Part shown: piece after piece, positions 16,456 to 24,261 of the stretch
Numbering within the stretch: the first letter of the stretch is position 1
How the letters are laid out: the number at the start of each line of letters is the position of its first letter
Assembly: GCF_964259225.1 (NCBI RefSeq)
Contig: NZ_CAXVKN010000028.1
Direction: 5' to 3' (one strand)
Origin: Catenibacterium mitsuoka_A
GTDB lineage: Bacteria > Bacillota_I > Bacilli_A > Erysipelotrichales > Coprobacillaceae
Length of the DNA stretch: 30,437 nucleotides
Made by a program: the position numbers and the translations under genes
Notes under the pieces: model-generated
The model's database searches: none
The model's input: only the letters and a program-made list of their open reading frames with translations
Told to the model about the DNA's origin: nothing

Positions 16456-17913
16456 ATGAAAAAACAGAAATCACTTAAGTTGAATTTCATTATGAATGCA
16501 TTACTCACAATGTCTTCATTTATATTCCCGCTTATTACATTCCCATATGTATCGAGAGTATTAGGGCCTACAGGAACAGGTCAGGTTAACTTTGCGACAT
16601 CATTGATTACTTATTTCTCAATGTTTGCACAGTTAGGTATTCCGACATATGGTATTAAAGTATGTGCACAGGTAAGAGATGATCATGAAAAACTCACAAG
16701 AACAACACAAGAATTATTAATTATAAATCTTGTCATGACTGTGATTTCTTATGTTGCGTTTATTATTGCGTTATTCGCAGTTCCAAAGCTTGCATCTGAT
16801 AAGATGTTGTATGTGATTACTAGTAGTACTATCCTACTTACTACAATAGGTATGGAATGGCTTTATAAAGCTTTAGAACAATATACATATATTACTATCC
16901 GTTCTATTATCTTTAAGTTTATTGGACTTGTTGCGATGTTCTTGTTAGTGCGTTCAAAGAACGATTATGTCATGTATGCGGGTATTACAGTATTTGCGGC
17001 AAGTGCTTCATTTATTCTTAACTTATTAAATGCTCACAAATATATTGGTTTAAAACCAGTTGGACATTATAATTTCAAGAGACATTTCAAGCCAGTCGCT
17101 ATCTTCTTTGCGATGAGCTGTGCAACTACAATCTATACTAATCTAGATTCAGTTATGTTGGGTTTCATGGCTACTAATGCAGATGTTGGTTACTATGGTG
17201 CAGCTGTTAAGATTAAGAATATTTTAGTATCTATCGTTACTTCACTAGGTACTGTATTACTTCCTAGAGCGGCTTATTATATTGAACACCAGCAGATGGA
17301 TGAATTTAAGAAACTAAGTAGAAAAGCATTAAACTTTGTATTCCTAGTCGCTTCACCAATGATGATTTATTTCATGCTTTTCGCAAAGCAGGGAATCTAT
17401 TTCCTATCAGGTGATGCTTTTGGACCAGCCGTTGTGCCAATGCAGCTTATCATGCCTACCCTACTCCTTATTGGTATTACAAATATCTTGGGTATTCAGA
17501 TTCTTGTACCATTAGGATATGAAAAAGCTGTACTTGTATCAGAAATAGTTGGTGCAGTGATTGACTTAGTGGTTAATGCATTATTGATTCCAGTATATCA
17601 ATCAAGTGGTGCTGCAATTGGTACATTACTTGCAGAATTTGCGGTTATGGTCGTACAGTGTATTGCGTTAAAGAATGAAATCAAAACAGCCTTTAGTGAT
17701 ATTAAATACTTAAAGATTATTCTTGCGATTATTATTGCATCACTTGCATCTTTCTGGGTGACTGCATTAAATCTACATGTATTCATTACACTCGTTATTT
17801 CAGCTATTTTGTTCTTTGGTGTATATGGTCTTGTACTCATTATCATGAAAGAAAAACTTGTGGTTGAAATATTGACACAAATCTTTAGTAAGTTAAAACA
17901 TAAAAGCGCATAA
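16456..17913 (+). CDS. Polysaccharide flippase (Wzx, MOP superfamily)
   Basis: The 485-residue protein has about 12-14 membrane helices. It starts KKQKSLKLNFIMNALLTMSSFIFPLITFPYVSRVLG, the standard beginning of Wzx/RfbX polysaccharide flippases, which move the finished lipid-linked repeat unit to the outer face for the polymerase. A longer reading from a TTG at 16423 covers the ribosome binding site; I choose the ATG at 16456 with AGAGAGG 7 nt upstream. It is separated from the operon by a terminator and its own promoter but clearly belongs to it. A strong terminator begins one base after its stop, and the mobile-element debris follows. Confidence 0.9.
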   Translation: MKKQKSLKLNFIMNALLTMSSFIFPLITFPYVSRVLGPTGTGQVNFATSLITYFSMFAQLGIPTYGIKVCAQVRDDHEKLTRTTQELLIINLVMTVISYVAFIIALFAVPKLASDKMLYVITSSTILLTTIGMEWLYKALEQYTYITIRSIIFKFIGLVAMFLLVRSKNDYVMYAGITVFAASASFILNLLNAHKYIGLKPVGHYNFKRHFKPVAIFFAMSCATTIYTNLDSVMLGFMATNADVGYYGAAVKIKNILVSIVTSLGTVLLPRAAYYIEHQQMDEFKKLSRKALNFVFLVASPMMIYFMLFAKQGIYFLSGDAFGPAVVPMQLIMPTLLLIGITNILGIQILVPLGYEKAVLVSEIVGAVIDLVVNALLIPVYQSSGAAIGTLLAEFAVMVVQCIALKNEIKTAFSDIKYLKIILAIIIASLASFWVTALNLHVFITLVISAILFFGVYGLVLIIMKEKLVVEILTQIFSKLKHKSA

Positions 17914-17953
17914 GGGAGAGGCTACATAAGGAAGTAGCTTTTCCCTTTTGCTT
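17914..17953 (+). terminator. Rho-independent terminator of wzx
   Basis: GGGAGAGGCTAC (17914-17925) pairs with GTAGCTTTTCCC (17934-17945, two G-U pairs) around an 8-nt loop, followed by TTTTGCTTT. It marks the end of the polysaccharide operon and roughly the left edge of the insertion. Confidence 0.8.
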
Positions 17954-18012
17954 TGTAGTCAGCCGGAATGATTGAATTTGTAGGAAAATCAGTACATTTG
18001 GAGGATTACAGA

Positions 18013-18389
18013 ATGAAACAGCATTACATTGATGAAAGAACAGGTATCAGTTATACGTTACAAGGTGATTATTATTTGCCCAATTTCATCTTACCTGTTG
18101 AAGAAAATAAGTTTATTGGTATATGGGAACAGTGGCACGCACGCTACTTAAAACAATACCGCCAAGTCCGTTATTATAATTTTCTCACAAGAGGTTAGCT
18201 GAACGGCTATCTTTCCGAAATTAACGAGCAGGTAGAAGATATGCTTTTCGGCTGGTAAATCAGACAGCAGAGCGTGGGGGAGTGACTGAACAACTCAAGA
18301 TTGAAAATTAATTAGAGTGGGTTAGAAGGATGAATAACATTTGCAATAGAGCTATAGAAGTCGTAAATCAAGATATAATTTACAGCTAA
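18013..18389 (+). pseudogene. tnpV: TnpV-like transposon protein, broken
   Basis: From the ATG at 18013 (GGAGG at 18000-18004) the frame reads MKQHYIDERTGISYTLQGDY and goes on to FLTRG, where a TAG at 18196 stops it. The same frame continues as LNGYLSEINEQVEDMLF; after a frameshift near 18250 another frame gives ERGGVTEQLK, then a TAA near 18307, then WVRRMNNICNRAIEVVN and IIYS before a final TAA at 18387. Put together this is the whole ~120-residue TnpV protein, known from Tn4451-type elements, where its role is unclear. At least two nonsense changes and one frameshift make it a pseudogene. A reading starting at 17968 is longer but has no ribosome binding site. Confidence 0.85.
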
Positions 18390-18395
18390 GCAACA

Positions 18396-18438
18396 AGCGG
18401 AGGCAGAGAGACCACCTTCTCTCTGCCTCCGCTATTTT
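18396..18438 (+). terminator. Strong hairpin between tnpV remnant and the cargo genes
   Basis: AGCGGAGGCAGAGAG (18396-18410) pairs perfectly with CTCTCTGCCTCCGCT (18419-18433), 15 bp with an 8-nt loop, followed by ATTTTAA on the plus strand. It separates the tnpV remnant from the convergent minus-strand unit, and could stop transcription from both sides. Its GC-rich stem stands out from the AT-rich surroundings. Confidence 0.8.
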
Positions 18439-18616
18439 AATCGTTATCTTCATCGTTAGACCAACCAGATATAATGTGCAACTCTCCAGAATCTATATCC
18501 ATTGCTATATTATCTCCCATTCGAATCAATAAATCTCCATCGGAATCTATCGCCATATTATCAGAGATTGAACGAGCAAAATCGCCATCTTCATAATCAA
18601 AAAAATTTTTACCCAT
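18437..18616 (-). CDS. Small acidic protein of unknown function
   Basis: The 59-residue protein starts MGKNFFDYEDGDFARSIS and is strongly acidic (many Asp and Glu, pI clearly low). Its middle holds two related halves, DNMAIDSDGDLLIRMG and DNIAMDIDSGELHIISG, an internal duplication of about 17 residues. No signal peptide or membrane segment is seen. AAGGAG lies 9 nt before the ATG at 18616, which decides against a longer reading from 18688 that overlaps the upstream gene. It is the last gene of the minus-strand unit, 40 nt after the zinc-ribbon gene. I do not recognise a function; an inhibitor, partner or metal-binding role would be guesses. Confidence 0.7.
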   Translation of the reverse strand: MGKNFFDYEDGDFARSISDNMAIDSDGDLLIRMGDNIAMDIDSGELHIISGWSNDEDND

Positions 18617-18656
18617 AAATAGCATCTCCTTCCTGATTGTTAATCTAAATATAGTT

Positions 18657-19280
18657 TCATTTTTTTGAATCAACCGTATTATTATCATAGGTATTAAAAT
18701 CCTCTGAAAATGTATTAAGACTTCCAGTTGGATTTATAACGATTTTTGTCATTTTTAAATAATTGTCATAGTATACCTTTAACACGGAGTATGCTTCTTC
18801 ATACTTTTTAGGTGGTTCATTCAATTGTTTCATTAAATTGGCAACGTTGGATTGGTTGGTTACTATTTCAGAAATACTGTTGCTGAAATTTTTATCTGCA
18901 AATAGCCCAGAAAGTGCATCATTAAAATCACCGACAAACTTTCCGTTTTTCATAGTATATTTATCTGTTTCACTATTTCGTTCTTCAAAAATAGCATTGT
19001 ACCACACGCTCTTAATAAGGTTTCCAGCATTTTCCGCTTTGGCGGCTCCATCAATCATTGTAAAACATACTGTTTCCATATTTGAATAATATTTCAGTTC
19101 CTTTGCCTTTTGCAAAATGCCAATTCCTAATGCACTGACAACAATCAGAGCAAACACAATTATGGATATAATTGTGCCGTGTTTTTTCTGCTTTTGTTTA
19201 ACAGCAGAATTACAACGTGGACATACAGTTGCTTTTTCACTGATTGTTTCCTCACATTTCGGACAAGTTGTTAATCCCAT
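18657..19280 (-). CDS. Zinc-ribbon membrane protein of unknown function
   Basis: The 207-residue protein starts with a zinc ribbon (C6-x2-C9, C20-x2-C23: TTCPKCEE and VCPRCN), then a basic stretch, one membrane helix at ~36-56 (ISIIVFALIVVSALGIGIL) and a ~150-residue mainly helical tail. The arrangement puts the zinc ribbon inside the cell and the tail outside if the usual positive-inside rule holds. Zinc ribbon plus one helix is common in uncharacterised Firmicutes proteins; I know no activity for the tail. GAGG is 8 nt before the ATG. It is the middle gene of the unit, 159 nt after the HTH gene and 40 nt before the acidic gene. Confidence 0.8.
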   Translation of the reverse strand: MGLTTCPKCEETISEKATVCPRCNSAVKQKQKKHGTIISIIVFALIVVSALGIGILQKAKELKYYSNMETVCFTMIDGAAKAENAGNLIKSVWYNAIFEERNSETDKYTMKNGKFVGDFNDALSGLFADKNFSNSISEIVTNQSNVANLMKQLNEPPKKYEEAYSVLKVYYDNYLKMTKIVINPTGSLNTFSEDFNTYDNNTVDSKK

Positions 19281-19439
19281 TCCAATATCCTCTTTTCTTC
19301 TGATTCGTCAAAGTACCCGTTTTGCTGGCAAATTTGATGTATTGTGTCAGCAAAAATTGACCTTGATTTTTATTTTTGTCGGTATTACAATTTTTTCTTT
19401 TCTATGTATATCTCTCGGACTTCTGTCCATAAAAAATTA

Positions 19440-20537
19440 TCATTGCAAAAATCTACTTTTTTTGAACTTTGGCAGTTGTTCTATTAAAGCATTTATTTCA
19501 TCGTCGTTTACTTCTACATCGACAAAAATAACAATATCGTACCAATCTTCATCTCTAAAACTTTTTAATCCACCAAGTTCATTACAAATATAATATTCGT
19601 CAAAAGTAATTTCGCTGGCAATTCTTCTATTATGGCCAATTCCAAATTTTAATAGTTCTATTGCCCTGTGTTTATATTTTTTTAAGTGATTCAAGGCATA
19701 TCTTAAACAGTTATTGATGATCGGATTAATGGAGTGAAATGTAATAGAATCCACTTGTTTTTTTCTTCTGGCAATATTCCCTAACTTAAGCTCATAAGGT
19801 TTTATTTCAAATATCGAATGAAACAAATCGTCATCGTCCATCATTATTTCCAAATAGTCACCTTGGCAAAAAATACACAATTCTGTAGCATAGTTACCAT
19901 TTGTGAAATACATATGATAGGAGTCATAAATATCATTGAACAGATCTACATCGTTCATACTCGCAACAAGTCTTGCAAATTCAATGGGATTTTCAAAGTT
20001 TATCCAAGTCATGCCAGAATCTTTCCTGAACTCAAATTGATTATGATACCATTTGAGCTTTATTCCATATTCATCATAAAGGTATCTGACACCATTAACC
20101 GAATGATATTCAACAATATAATCAAGGAATGTTTTTCCAAATTCGTCTGATTGAGTAAGGATTGATTCTCCATTCTTTGCAAGTAAAATATTGAATTCTT
20201 CTTTATATAGTTTCGGATCATCAAGGTATGCATAATATCTGAAGCCTTTGTTAAATGGCACATTATCTCTTTCTACCGGCAATTTATATGCATCTTCATC
20301 TAATAATCTTGCTAACGAAACACCAAATATTTTTTCAAGAGGAATAATAAAATCATATTTCAGCGGTCGTTTGTCTTTTAACATTTTTGAAAAATTCGAT
20401 TTTTCCTTATTTGCAAATTTATATGCGTCCTTTCCTTTGATTCCTAATTCGTGTGCAATATCAACCAGCAAGTGACTATACATCTTTATCCCTTTTAATT
20501 CCATATAATGGTCAATATTATTCTTCAAATTTCCCAT
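19440..20537 (-). CDS. HTH (XRE-like) protein with a long uncharacterised C-terminal region
   Basis: The 365-residue soluble protein has an N-terminal region (~1-80) that looks like an XRE-type helix-turn-helix, with SNFSKMLKDKRPLKYDFIIPLEKIFGVSLARLL as recognition helix and last helices. The rest (~90-365) is unknown; a piece around 130-155 (DEFGKTFLDYIVEYHSVNGV) resembles an ankyrin-type repeat, and a DDDD run lies near 230. Two C-terminal segments are acidic. GGAGG lies 7 nt before the ATG at 20537. It heads the minus-strand unit and probably regulates it, perhaps through the inverted repeats upstream. The long C-terminus suggests it also senses or acts on something. Function not known. 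Confidence 0.8.
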   Translation of the reverse strand: MGNLKNNIDHYMELKGIKMYSHLLVDIAHELGIKGKDAYKFANKEKSNFSKMLKDKRPLKYDFIIPLEKIFGVSLARLLDEDAYKLPVERDNVPFNKGFRYYAYLDDPKLYKEEFNILLAKNGESILTQSDEFGKTFLDYIVEYHSVNGVRYLYDEYGIKLKWYHNQFEFRKDSGMTWINFENPIEFARLVASMNDVDLFNDIYDSYHMYFTNGNYATELCIFCQGDYLEIMMDDDDLFHSIFEIKPYELKLGNIARRKKQVDSITFHSINPIINNCLRYALNHLKKYKHRAIELLKFGIGHNRRIASEITFDEYYICNELGGLKSFRDEDWYDIVIFVDVEVNDDEINALIEQLPKFKKSRFLQ

Positions 20538-20589
20538 AAGTTTACCTCCATAATTTTTATCTATTTATAGTGTACAACAAGTGCAAAGA

Positions 20590-20682
20590 AAATAGTAGTC
20601 ATTTAAGACAACTTTTGTTGTCTGTTTTGACTTTGGTTAAAAACCACGGAAAAAAGTATATCGTCAAATTTGACTACTATTT
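20590..20682. promoter_or_regulatory. Cluster of inverted repeats upstream of the HTH gene
   Basis: Three symmetric elements lie within 93 bp: AAATAGTAGTCA (20590-20601) and its exact reverse complement at 20671-20682; AGACAAC-TTTT-GTTGTCT (20606-20623); and the palindrome GTCAAATTTGAC (20663-20674). A possible TATAAA for the minus strand lies near 20570. These are plausible operators for the HTH protein. The rest of 20538-20780 shows no gene. Confidence 0.5.
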
Positions 20683-20780
20683 CCCAAACAAAAAAAAACA
20701 ATAACGGGCAGGGGCAGAGATGATGCACAAGTGAGCAATCATGTTTATTTGGCTCTTTCATTTTTATCTAAACTAAATAG

Positions 20781-20984
20781 TATACTGTTAATAAAGCAAA
20801 GCGAGTTACTCACCTTGAGGCTTTCACGCCTGAATTGCTACATGAATTTATTGAGAAAATCGTTGCGTATGCACCCGAATACAAGGACGAAACGCGCTAT
20901 CAGGAAGTGGCAATCTACTACAATGGTGTTGGCACGACAACTGAAGAAATGGAAGAACACATCAGCAAAAAAAGCCTTTCTTAA
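20781..20984 (+). pseudogene. C-terminal fragment of a large serine recombinase
   Basis: An open stretch with no start codon or ribosome binding site reads KRVTHLEAFTPELLHEFIEK, then IVAYAPEY, RYQEVAIYYNGVG and a stop at 20982. This matches the extreme C-terminus (DUF4368-type tail) of large serine recombinases such as TnpX and related integrative-element enzymes. A TAG at 20778 closes it upstream, and the catalytic N-terminal domain is absent. Another frame over the same bases (20731-21003) is longer but not coding-like. It is the right-hand debris of the insertion. Confidence 0.75.
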
Positions 20985-21037
20985 AGGCAAATACGCTTTT
21001 TGACTTATAAAACAATAAAGGGTATACTTTTAATGTA

Positions 21038-21066
21038 ATGACTTATGAATATGAATGGTGTAAAAT
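21038..21066 (+). promoter_or_regulatory. Promoter of the gpsA-tagD gene
   Basis: ATGACT (21038-21043) and TAAAAT (21061-21066) are spaced by 17 bp, each 4-5 of 6 matches to consensus, about 34 nt before the start at 21100. It lies just outside the recombinase fragment. Confidence 0.5.
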
Positions 21067-21099
21067 AATTATATTCATATGAAGGAGGAAAACAGAGAT

Positions 21100-22557
21100 A
21101 TGCCTGATAAACAGAGAATCGGTATTTTAGGAGCTGGTACATGGGGTATGGCTCTTGCAAGAATGCTGGCTAATTGTGATAAGGAAGTAACAGTGTGGTC
21201 TGCCCTTCCACAGGAAGTGGAACAGTTAAGCATAACACATACACATCCAAAACTTCCTGGTGTTGATTTTCCTGAAACTATTCGTTATACAACAGATATA
21301 GAAGAAGCATGTACTAATCAGAATATTATTATGTTTGCGGTACCTTCTGTATTTGTAAGAAGCACAGCTGAAAAGGCTAAACCTTACATTAAAGACAATC
21401 AGATTATTGTGGATGTTGCGAAAGGTATTGAAGCAGATACATTCATGACTTTAACTGAAGTCATTGAAGATGTACTTGATAATGACACATTACATCTTGT
21501 CGCATTATCTGGTCCTACTCATGCAGAAGAAGTGGCAAGAGGATTACCTACTGCCATAGTATCTGCATGTAAGAATCTAGATGCGGCTAAATATGTACAG
21601 AAGTTCTTCAGTAGTCCTTTTATGCGTGTGTATACAAATAACGATGTAAAAGGAATTGAAATCTGTGGTGCATTAAAGAATATTATTGCGTTAGCTGCTG
21701 GTATTTCTGGTGGCTTAGGTTATGGTGATAATGCCCGTGCAGCTTTAATTACAAGAGGTCTTGCAGAAATGGAGAGACTTGGTGGTAGAATTGGCTGTAC
21801 ACCACATACATTTAGTGGTTTAACTGGTATGGGTGACTTGATTGTGACTTGTACAAGTGAATTCAGTAGAAACAACCAGGCAGGTCATTTGATTGGTGAA
21901 GGTAAGACACCAGCAGAGGCAGTTAAGGAAGTAGGAATGGTTGTAGAAGGTATTAATGCATTACCTGCAGCTGTTCAGCTTGCAGAAACTTATAAAGTGG
22001 ATATGCCTATTGTAATGACTGTTAATAAAATCGTTAATGAAGGCTTGAATCCAAAGGATGCAGTAAATGCATTATTACAGAGAAATTTAAAATCAGAAAC
22101 ACCTCTTCCATCTATTAATGATGTATTTGAAGAGTCAGTATTAAGAAAGACGAGGAAAAGTGGAATGAAGAGAGTTATTACTTATGGTACTTTTGACTTA
22201 TTACATTACGGTCATATTAACCTATTAAGAAGAGCTAAAGAATTAGGTGATTACTTAATCGTTGGTTTATCAACAGATGAATTCAACTGGAATGAAAAAC
22301 AGAAGAAGTGTTACTTTACTTATGAACAGAGAAAACAGTTACTAGAATCAGTTAGATATGTAGATTTAGTTATTCCTGAATGTGCATGGGATCAGAAACG
22401 TAAAGATGTTCATGAATATCATGTTGATACATTTGTCATGGGAGATGACTGGAAAGGTCAGTTTGACTTCTTAGAAGAAGAAGGTGCAGAAGTAGTATAC
22501 TTACCTAGAACTCCTGAAATCAGTACAACTAGAATCAAAAAAGACTTGAATAAATAG
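21100..22557 (+). CDS. gpsA-tagD: Fusion: glycerol-3-phosphate dehydrogenase + glycerol-3-phosphate cytidylyltransferase
   Basis: One 485-residue chain holds two successive enzymes. Residues 1-~345 are GpsA, reducing dihydroxyacetone phosphate to sn-glycerol-3-phosphate: GILGAGTWGMALA (8-20), SGPTHAEEVARGLPT (137-151), catalytic K193 in ALKNIIALAAG, GLTGMGDLIVTC (240-251). Residues ~356-485 are TagD, making CDP-glycerol from CTP and that product: TYGTFDLLHYGHINLL with HYGH 369-372, and RTPEISTTRIK (470-480). TagD has normal stand-alone length (~130), and its initiator Met356 (22165) is preceded by GAGG (22152-22155), an old ribosome binding site. AAGGAGG (21082-21088) supports the start at 21100 over 21079. 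The product feeds glycerol-phosphate polymer synthesis. Confidence 0.93.
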   Translation: MPDKQRIGILGAGTWGMALARMLANCDKEVTVWSALPQEVEQLSITHTHPKLPGVDFPETIRYTTDIEEACTNQNIIMFAVPSVFVRSTAEKAKPYIKDNQIIVDVAKGIEADTFMTLTEVIEDVLDNDTLHLVALSGPTHAEEVARGLPTAIVSACKNLDAAKYVQKFFSSPFMRVYTNNDVKGIEICGALKNIIALAAGISGGLGYGDNARAALITRGLAEMERLGGRIGCTPHTFSGLTGMGDLIVTCTSEFSRNNQAGHLIGEGKTPAEAVKEVGMVVEGINALPAAVQLAETYKVDMPIVMTVNKIVNEGLNPKDAVNALLQRNLKSETPLPSINDVFEESVLRKTRKSGMKRVITYGTFDLLHYGHINLLRRAKELGDYLIVGLSTDEFNWNEKQKKCYFTYEQRKQLLESVRYVDLVIPECAWDQKRKDVHEYHVDTFVMGDDWKGQFDFLEEEGAEVVYLPRTPEISTTRIKKDLNK

Positions 22558-22617
22558 TCATATTTTACTCGTTTATGAAGATGATATGTAATTTTTGTGT
22601 AATTATGACCTTAAAGG

Positions 22618-22645
22618 TTTTCATTTTTTCATTTACGAGTATAAT
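22618..22645 (+). promoter_or_regulatory. Promoter of the LCP gene
   Basis: TTTTCA (22618-22623) and a perfect TATAAT (22640-22645) are spaced by 16 bp, 30 nt before the ATG at 22676. Confidence 0.6.
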
Positions 22646-22675
22646 GACGAATGAACCGAATATTAGGAGGTAGTT

Positions 22676-24181
22676 ATGAAGTTTATTACATCACGTGCCT
22701 TGGTCCTAGGTATCCAGGCTGTTGTATCTGCAGTGCTTGCATTCTTCGTAGTTAAGATTGGAATCTTACCTACAAAGTATTTAATGGCAGCATTCGCAGT
22801 ATTAGTAGTATTATGGCTATTCATGTTCTTATTGACTATGCCATCAAAGAAGAAAAAAGTTGCAAGACCTTTAATTGGTAAAATAGTGTCTCTTTTATTA
22901 AGTATCGCAATGGTATTTGGTACTAGTAAGATTATCAAAGGTGACTCATTCCTTTCATCTCTTACTAATGTAGGTACTGAAACAACTACTTATTCTTTAG
23001 TAGTATTAAAAAGCAGTGGTTATAAGAATGTTTCTTCATTAAAAGGAAAAACAATCGATTACTACGCAAATGATAAAAAGAAAGCGATGCAGGTAAAAGA
23101 AAAACTACAGAAGCAGATCAGCTTCCATGGTAATGGTGAAGATGATAATGCGAAGCTTGCATCAGACTTATATAGTGGTGATTGTGATGCAATCCTATTA
23201 AATGAAAGCTATCGTGATATGATCAAAGAAACTTATAGTAACTTTGAATCAAAGACTAAAGTATTATGGCAGGAAAAGATTGTAGAAGAAGTAGAAAATT
23301 CTGCTTCTGATGTTAATGTAACTAAGAAGCCATTCGTATGTTATATTAGTGGTGTTGACTCTCGTGGTGGTGTAAATGAAAACAGCCGTTCAGACGTTAA
23401 CCTATTAGTGACTATTAATCCAAACAATGGTCAGATGTTAATGACAAGTATTCCTAGAGACTATTATGTAAAACTTGCGAACTGTGGTAAGAAAGATAAA
23501 TTAACTCATTCTGCTTTATATGGTGGAACAGAAAACAGTATAAAGACTATTGAAGATTTCTTAGACATCAACATTGATTTCTATGCAAGAGTTGATTTCC
23601 AGTCAGTTATCCAGTTAGTTGATGCATTAGGTGGTATTGATATTTATTCTGATAAGGCATTTATTCCTTATACAGACCATGGTATTAAGATTCCTAAGGG
23701 AAATGTACATATGGATGGACGTATGGCCCTTGCATTCGCAAGAGAACGTTATACATACCAATCTGGTGACCAGCATAGAACTGAAAACCAGCAGGCAGTA
23801 TTACAGGCTATTATCAAGAAAGCAGTATCTCCAAAGATCTTAACTAACTATAGTGAAATCTTAGATTCTATCAAAGATACATTTACAACTAATATGCCAT
23901 CTTCAAGTATCAGAGCTTTAGTTAATAAGCAGTTAGATGACAACATTAAATGGGATTTCCAAAAATCATTCCTTAAGGGTGAAGGTGTGATGCAGACTGG
24001 TGGTTACTCAATGCCTAAGACTAGGTTGTGGTATAGTATCCCAGATGAAGACAGTATTGAATTAAATTCTAAATACATCAATGCTATGTGTGATGGTAAG
24101 AAGATTGATACTGAGAAGAAAATCTTTGATGTAGAAAAAGCTGAACAGGAAGCTAAAGAAGCAGAAAAGAAAACAAACTAA
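22676..24181 (+). CDS. LytR-CpsA-Psr (LCP) family glycopolymer ligase
   Basis: LCP enzymes transfer undecaprenyl-pyrophosphate-linked teichoic acid or capsule onto peptidoglycan at the outer face. The 501-residue protein has three N-terminal helices (~8-28, 34-54, 68-88), a ~120-residue extracytoplasmic segment (~100-205) resembling a small periplasmic-binding-like fold (YSLVVLKSSGY, DAILLNESYRDM), and the LCP domain from ~218: CYISGVDSRGG (D228, R230), SRSDVNLLVTINP (R238, D240), SIPRDYYV (R261) and FARERYTYQSGDQHRTENQQ (R356, R358, R368). These are the conserved pyrophosphate-binding arginines and aspartates. GGAGG precedes the ATG. A terminator follows. It may attach the Galf polymer, the glycerol-phosphate polymer, or both. 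Confidence 0.92.
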   Translation: MKFITSRALVLGIQAVVSAVLAFFVVKIGILPTKYLMAAFAVLVVLWLFMFLLTMPSKKKKVARPLIGKIVSLLLSIAMVFGTSKIIKGDSFLSSLTNVGTETTTYSLVVLKSSGYKNVSSLKGKTIDYYANDKKKAMQVKEKLQKQISFHGNGEDDNAKLASDLYSGDCDAILLNESYRDMIKETYSNFESKTKVLWQEKIVEEVENSASDVNVTKKPFVCYISGVDSRGGVNENSRSDVNLLVTINPNNGQMLMTSIPRDYYVKLANCGKKDKLTHSALYGGTENSIKTIEDFLDINIDFYARVDFQSVIQLVDALGGIDIYSDKAFIPYTDHGIKIPKGNVHMDGRMALAFARERYTYQSGDQHRTENQQAVLQAIIKKAVSPKILTNYSEILDSIKDTFTTNMPSSSIRALVNKQLDDNIKWDFQKSFLKGEGVMQTGGYSMPKTRLWYSIPDEDSIELNSKYINAMCDGKKIDTEKKIFDVEKAEQEAKEAEKKTN

Positions 24182-24188
24182 TTAAGTG

Positions 24189-24218
24189 ACGGGGGTTGTA
24201 TGACCCTCGTTTTATTTT
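24189..24218 (+). terminator. Rho-independent terminator after the LCP gene
   Basis: ACGGGGGT (24189-24196) pairs with ACCCTCGT (24203-24210, one G-U pair) around a 6-nt loop, then TTTATTTT. It starts 7 nt after the stop codon. Confidence 0.8.
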
Positions 24219-24261
24219 AGAGATTATGGTATTATTGAAGAGACGAAAGAAGGACATCAAT

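Larger units (their letters stand above)
17954..20984. mobile_element. Degenerate Tn4451-like insertion carrying a three-gene cargo
   Basis: The segment lies between the wzx terminator and the gpsA-tagD promoter and interrupts an otherwise all-envelope gene order. Its left end is a decayed tnpV, its right end the last part of a large serine recombinase. Both kinds of gene occur in Tn4451-type mobilisable elements. Between them three intact minus-strand genes form a separate unit. I cannot see clean target duplications, so the exact ends are approximate. Confidence 0.6.

Noticed and set aside
19117..19593. Plus-strand open frame of 158 codons opposite the zinc-ribbon and HTH genes
   Set aside because: It is antisense to two better-supported genes, has no ribosome binding site and no recognisable domain.
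20731..21003. Plus-strand open frame of 90 codons at the right edge of the insertion
   Set aside because: Wrong frame over the serine-recombinase fragment; the frame of 20781-20984 gives the recognisable recombinase tail.
23631..23843. Plus-strand 70-codon frame inside the LCP gene
   Set aside because: Overlaps the conserved LCP domain in another frame, with no independent support.
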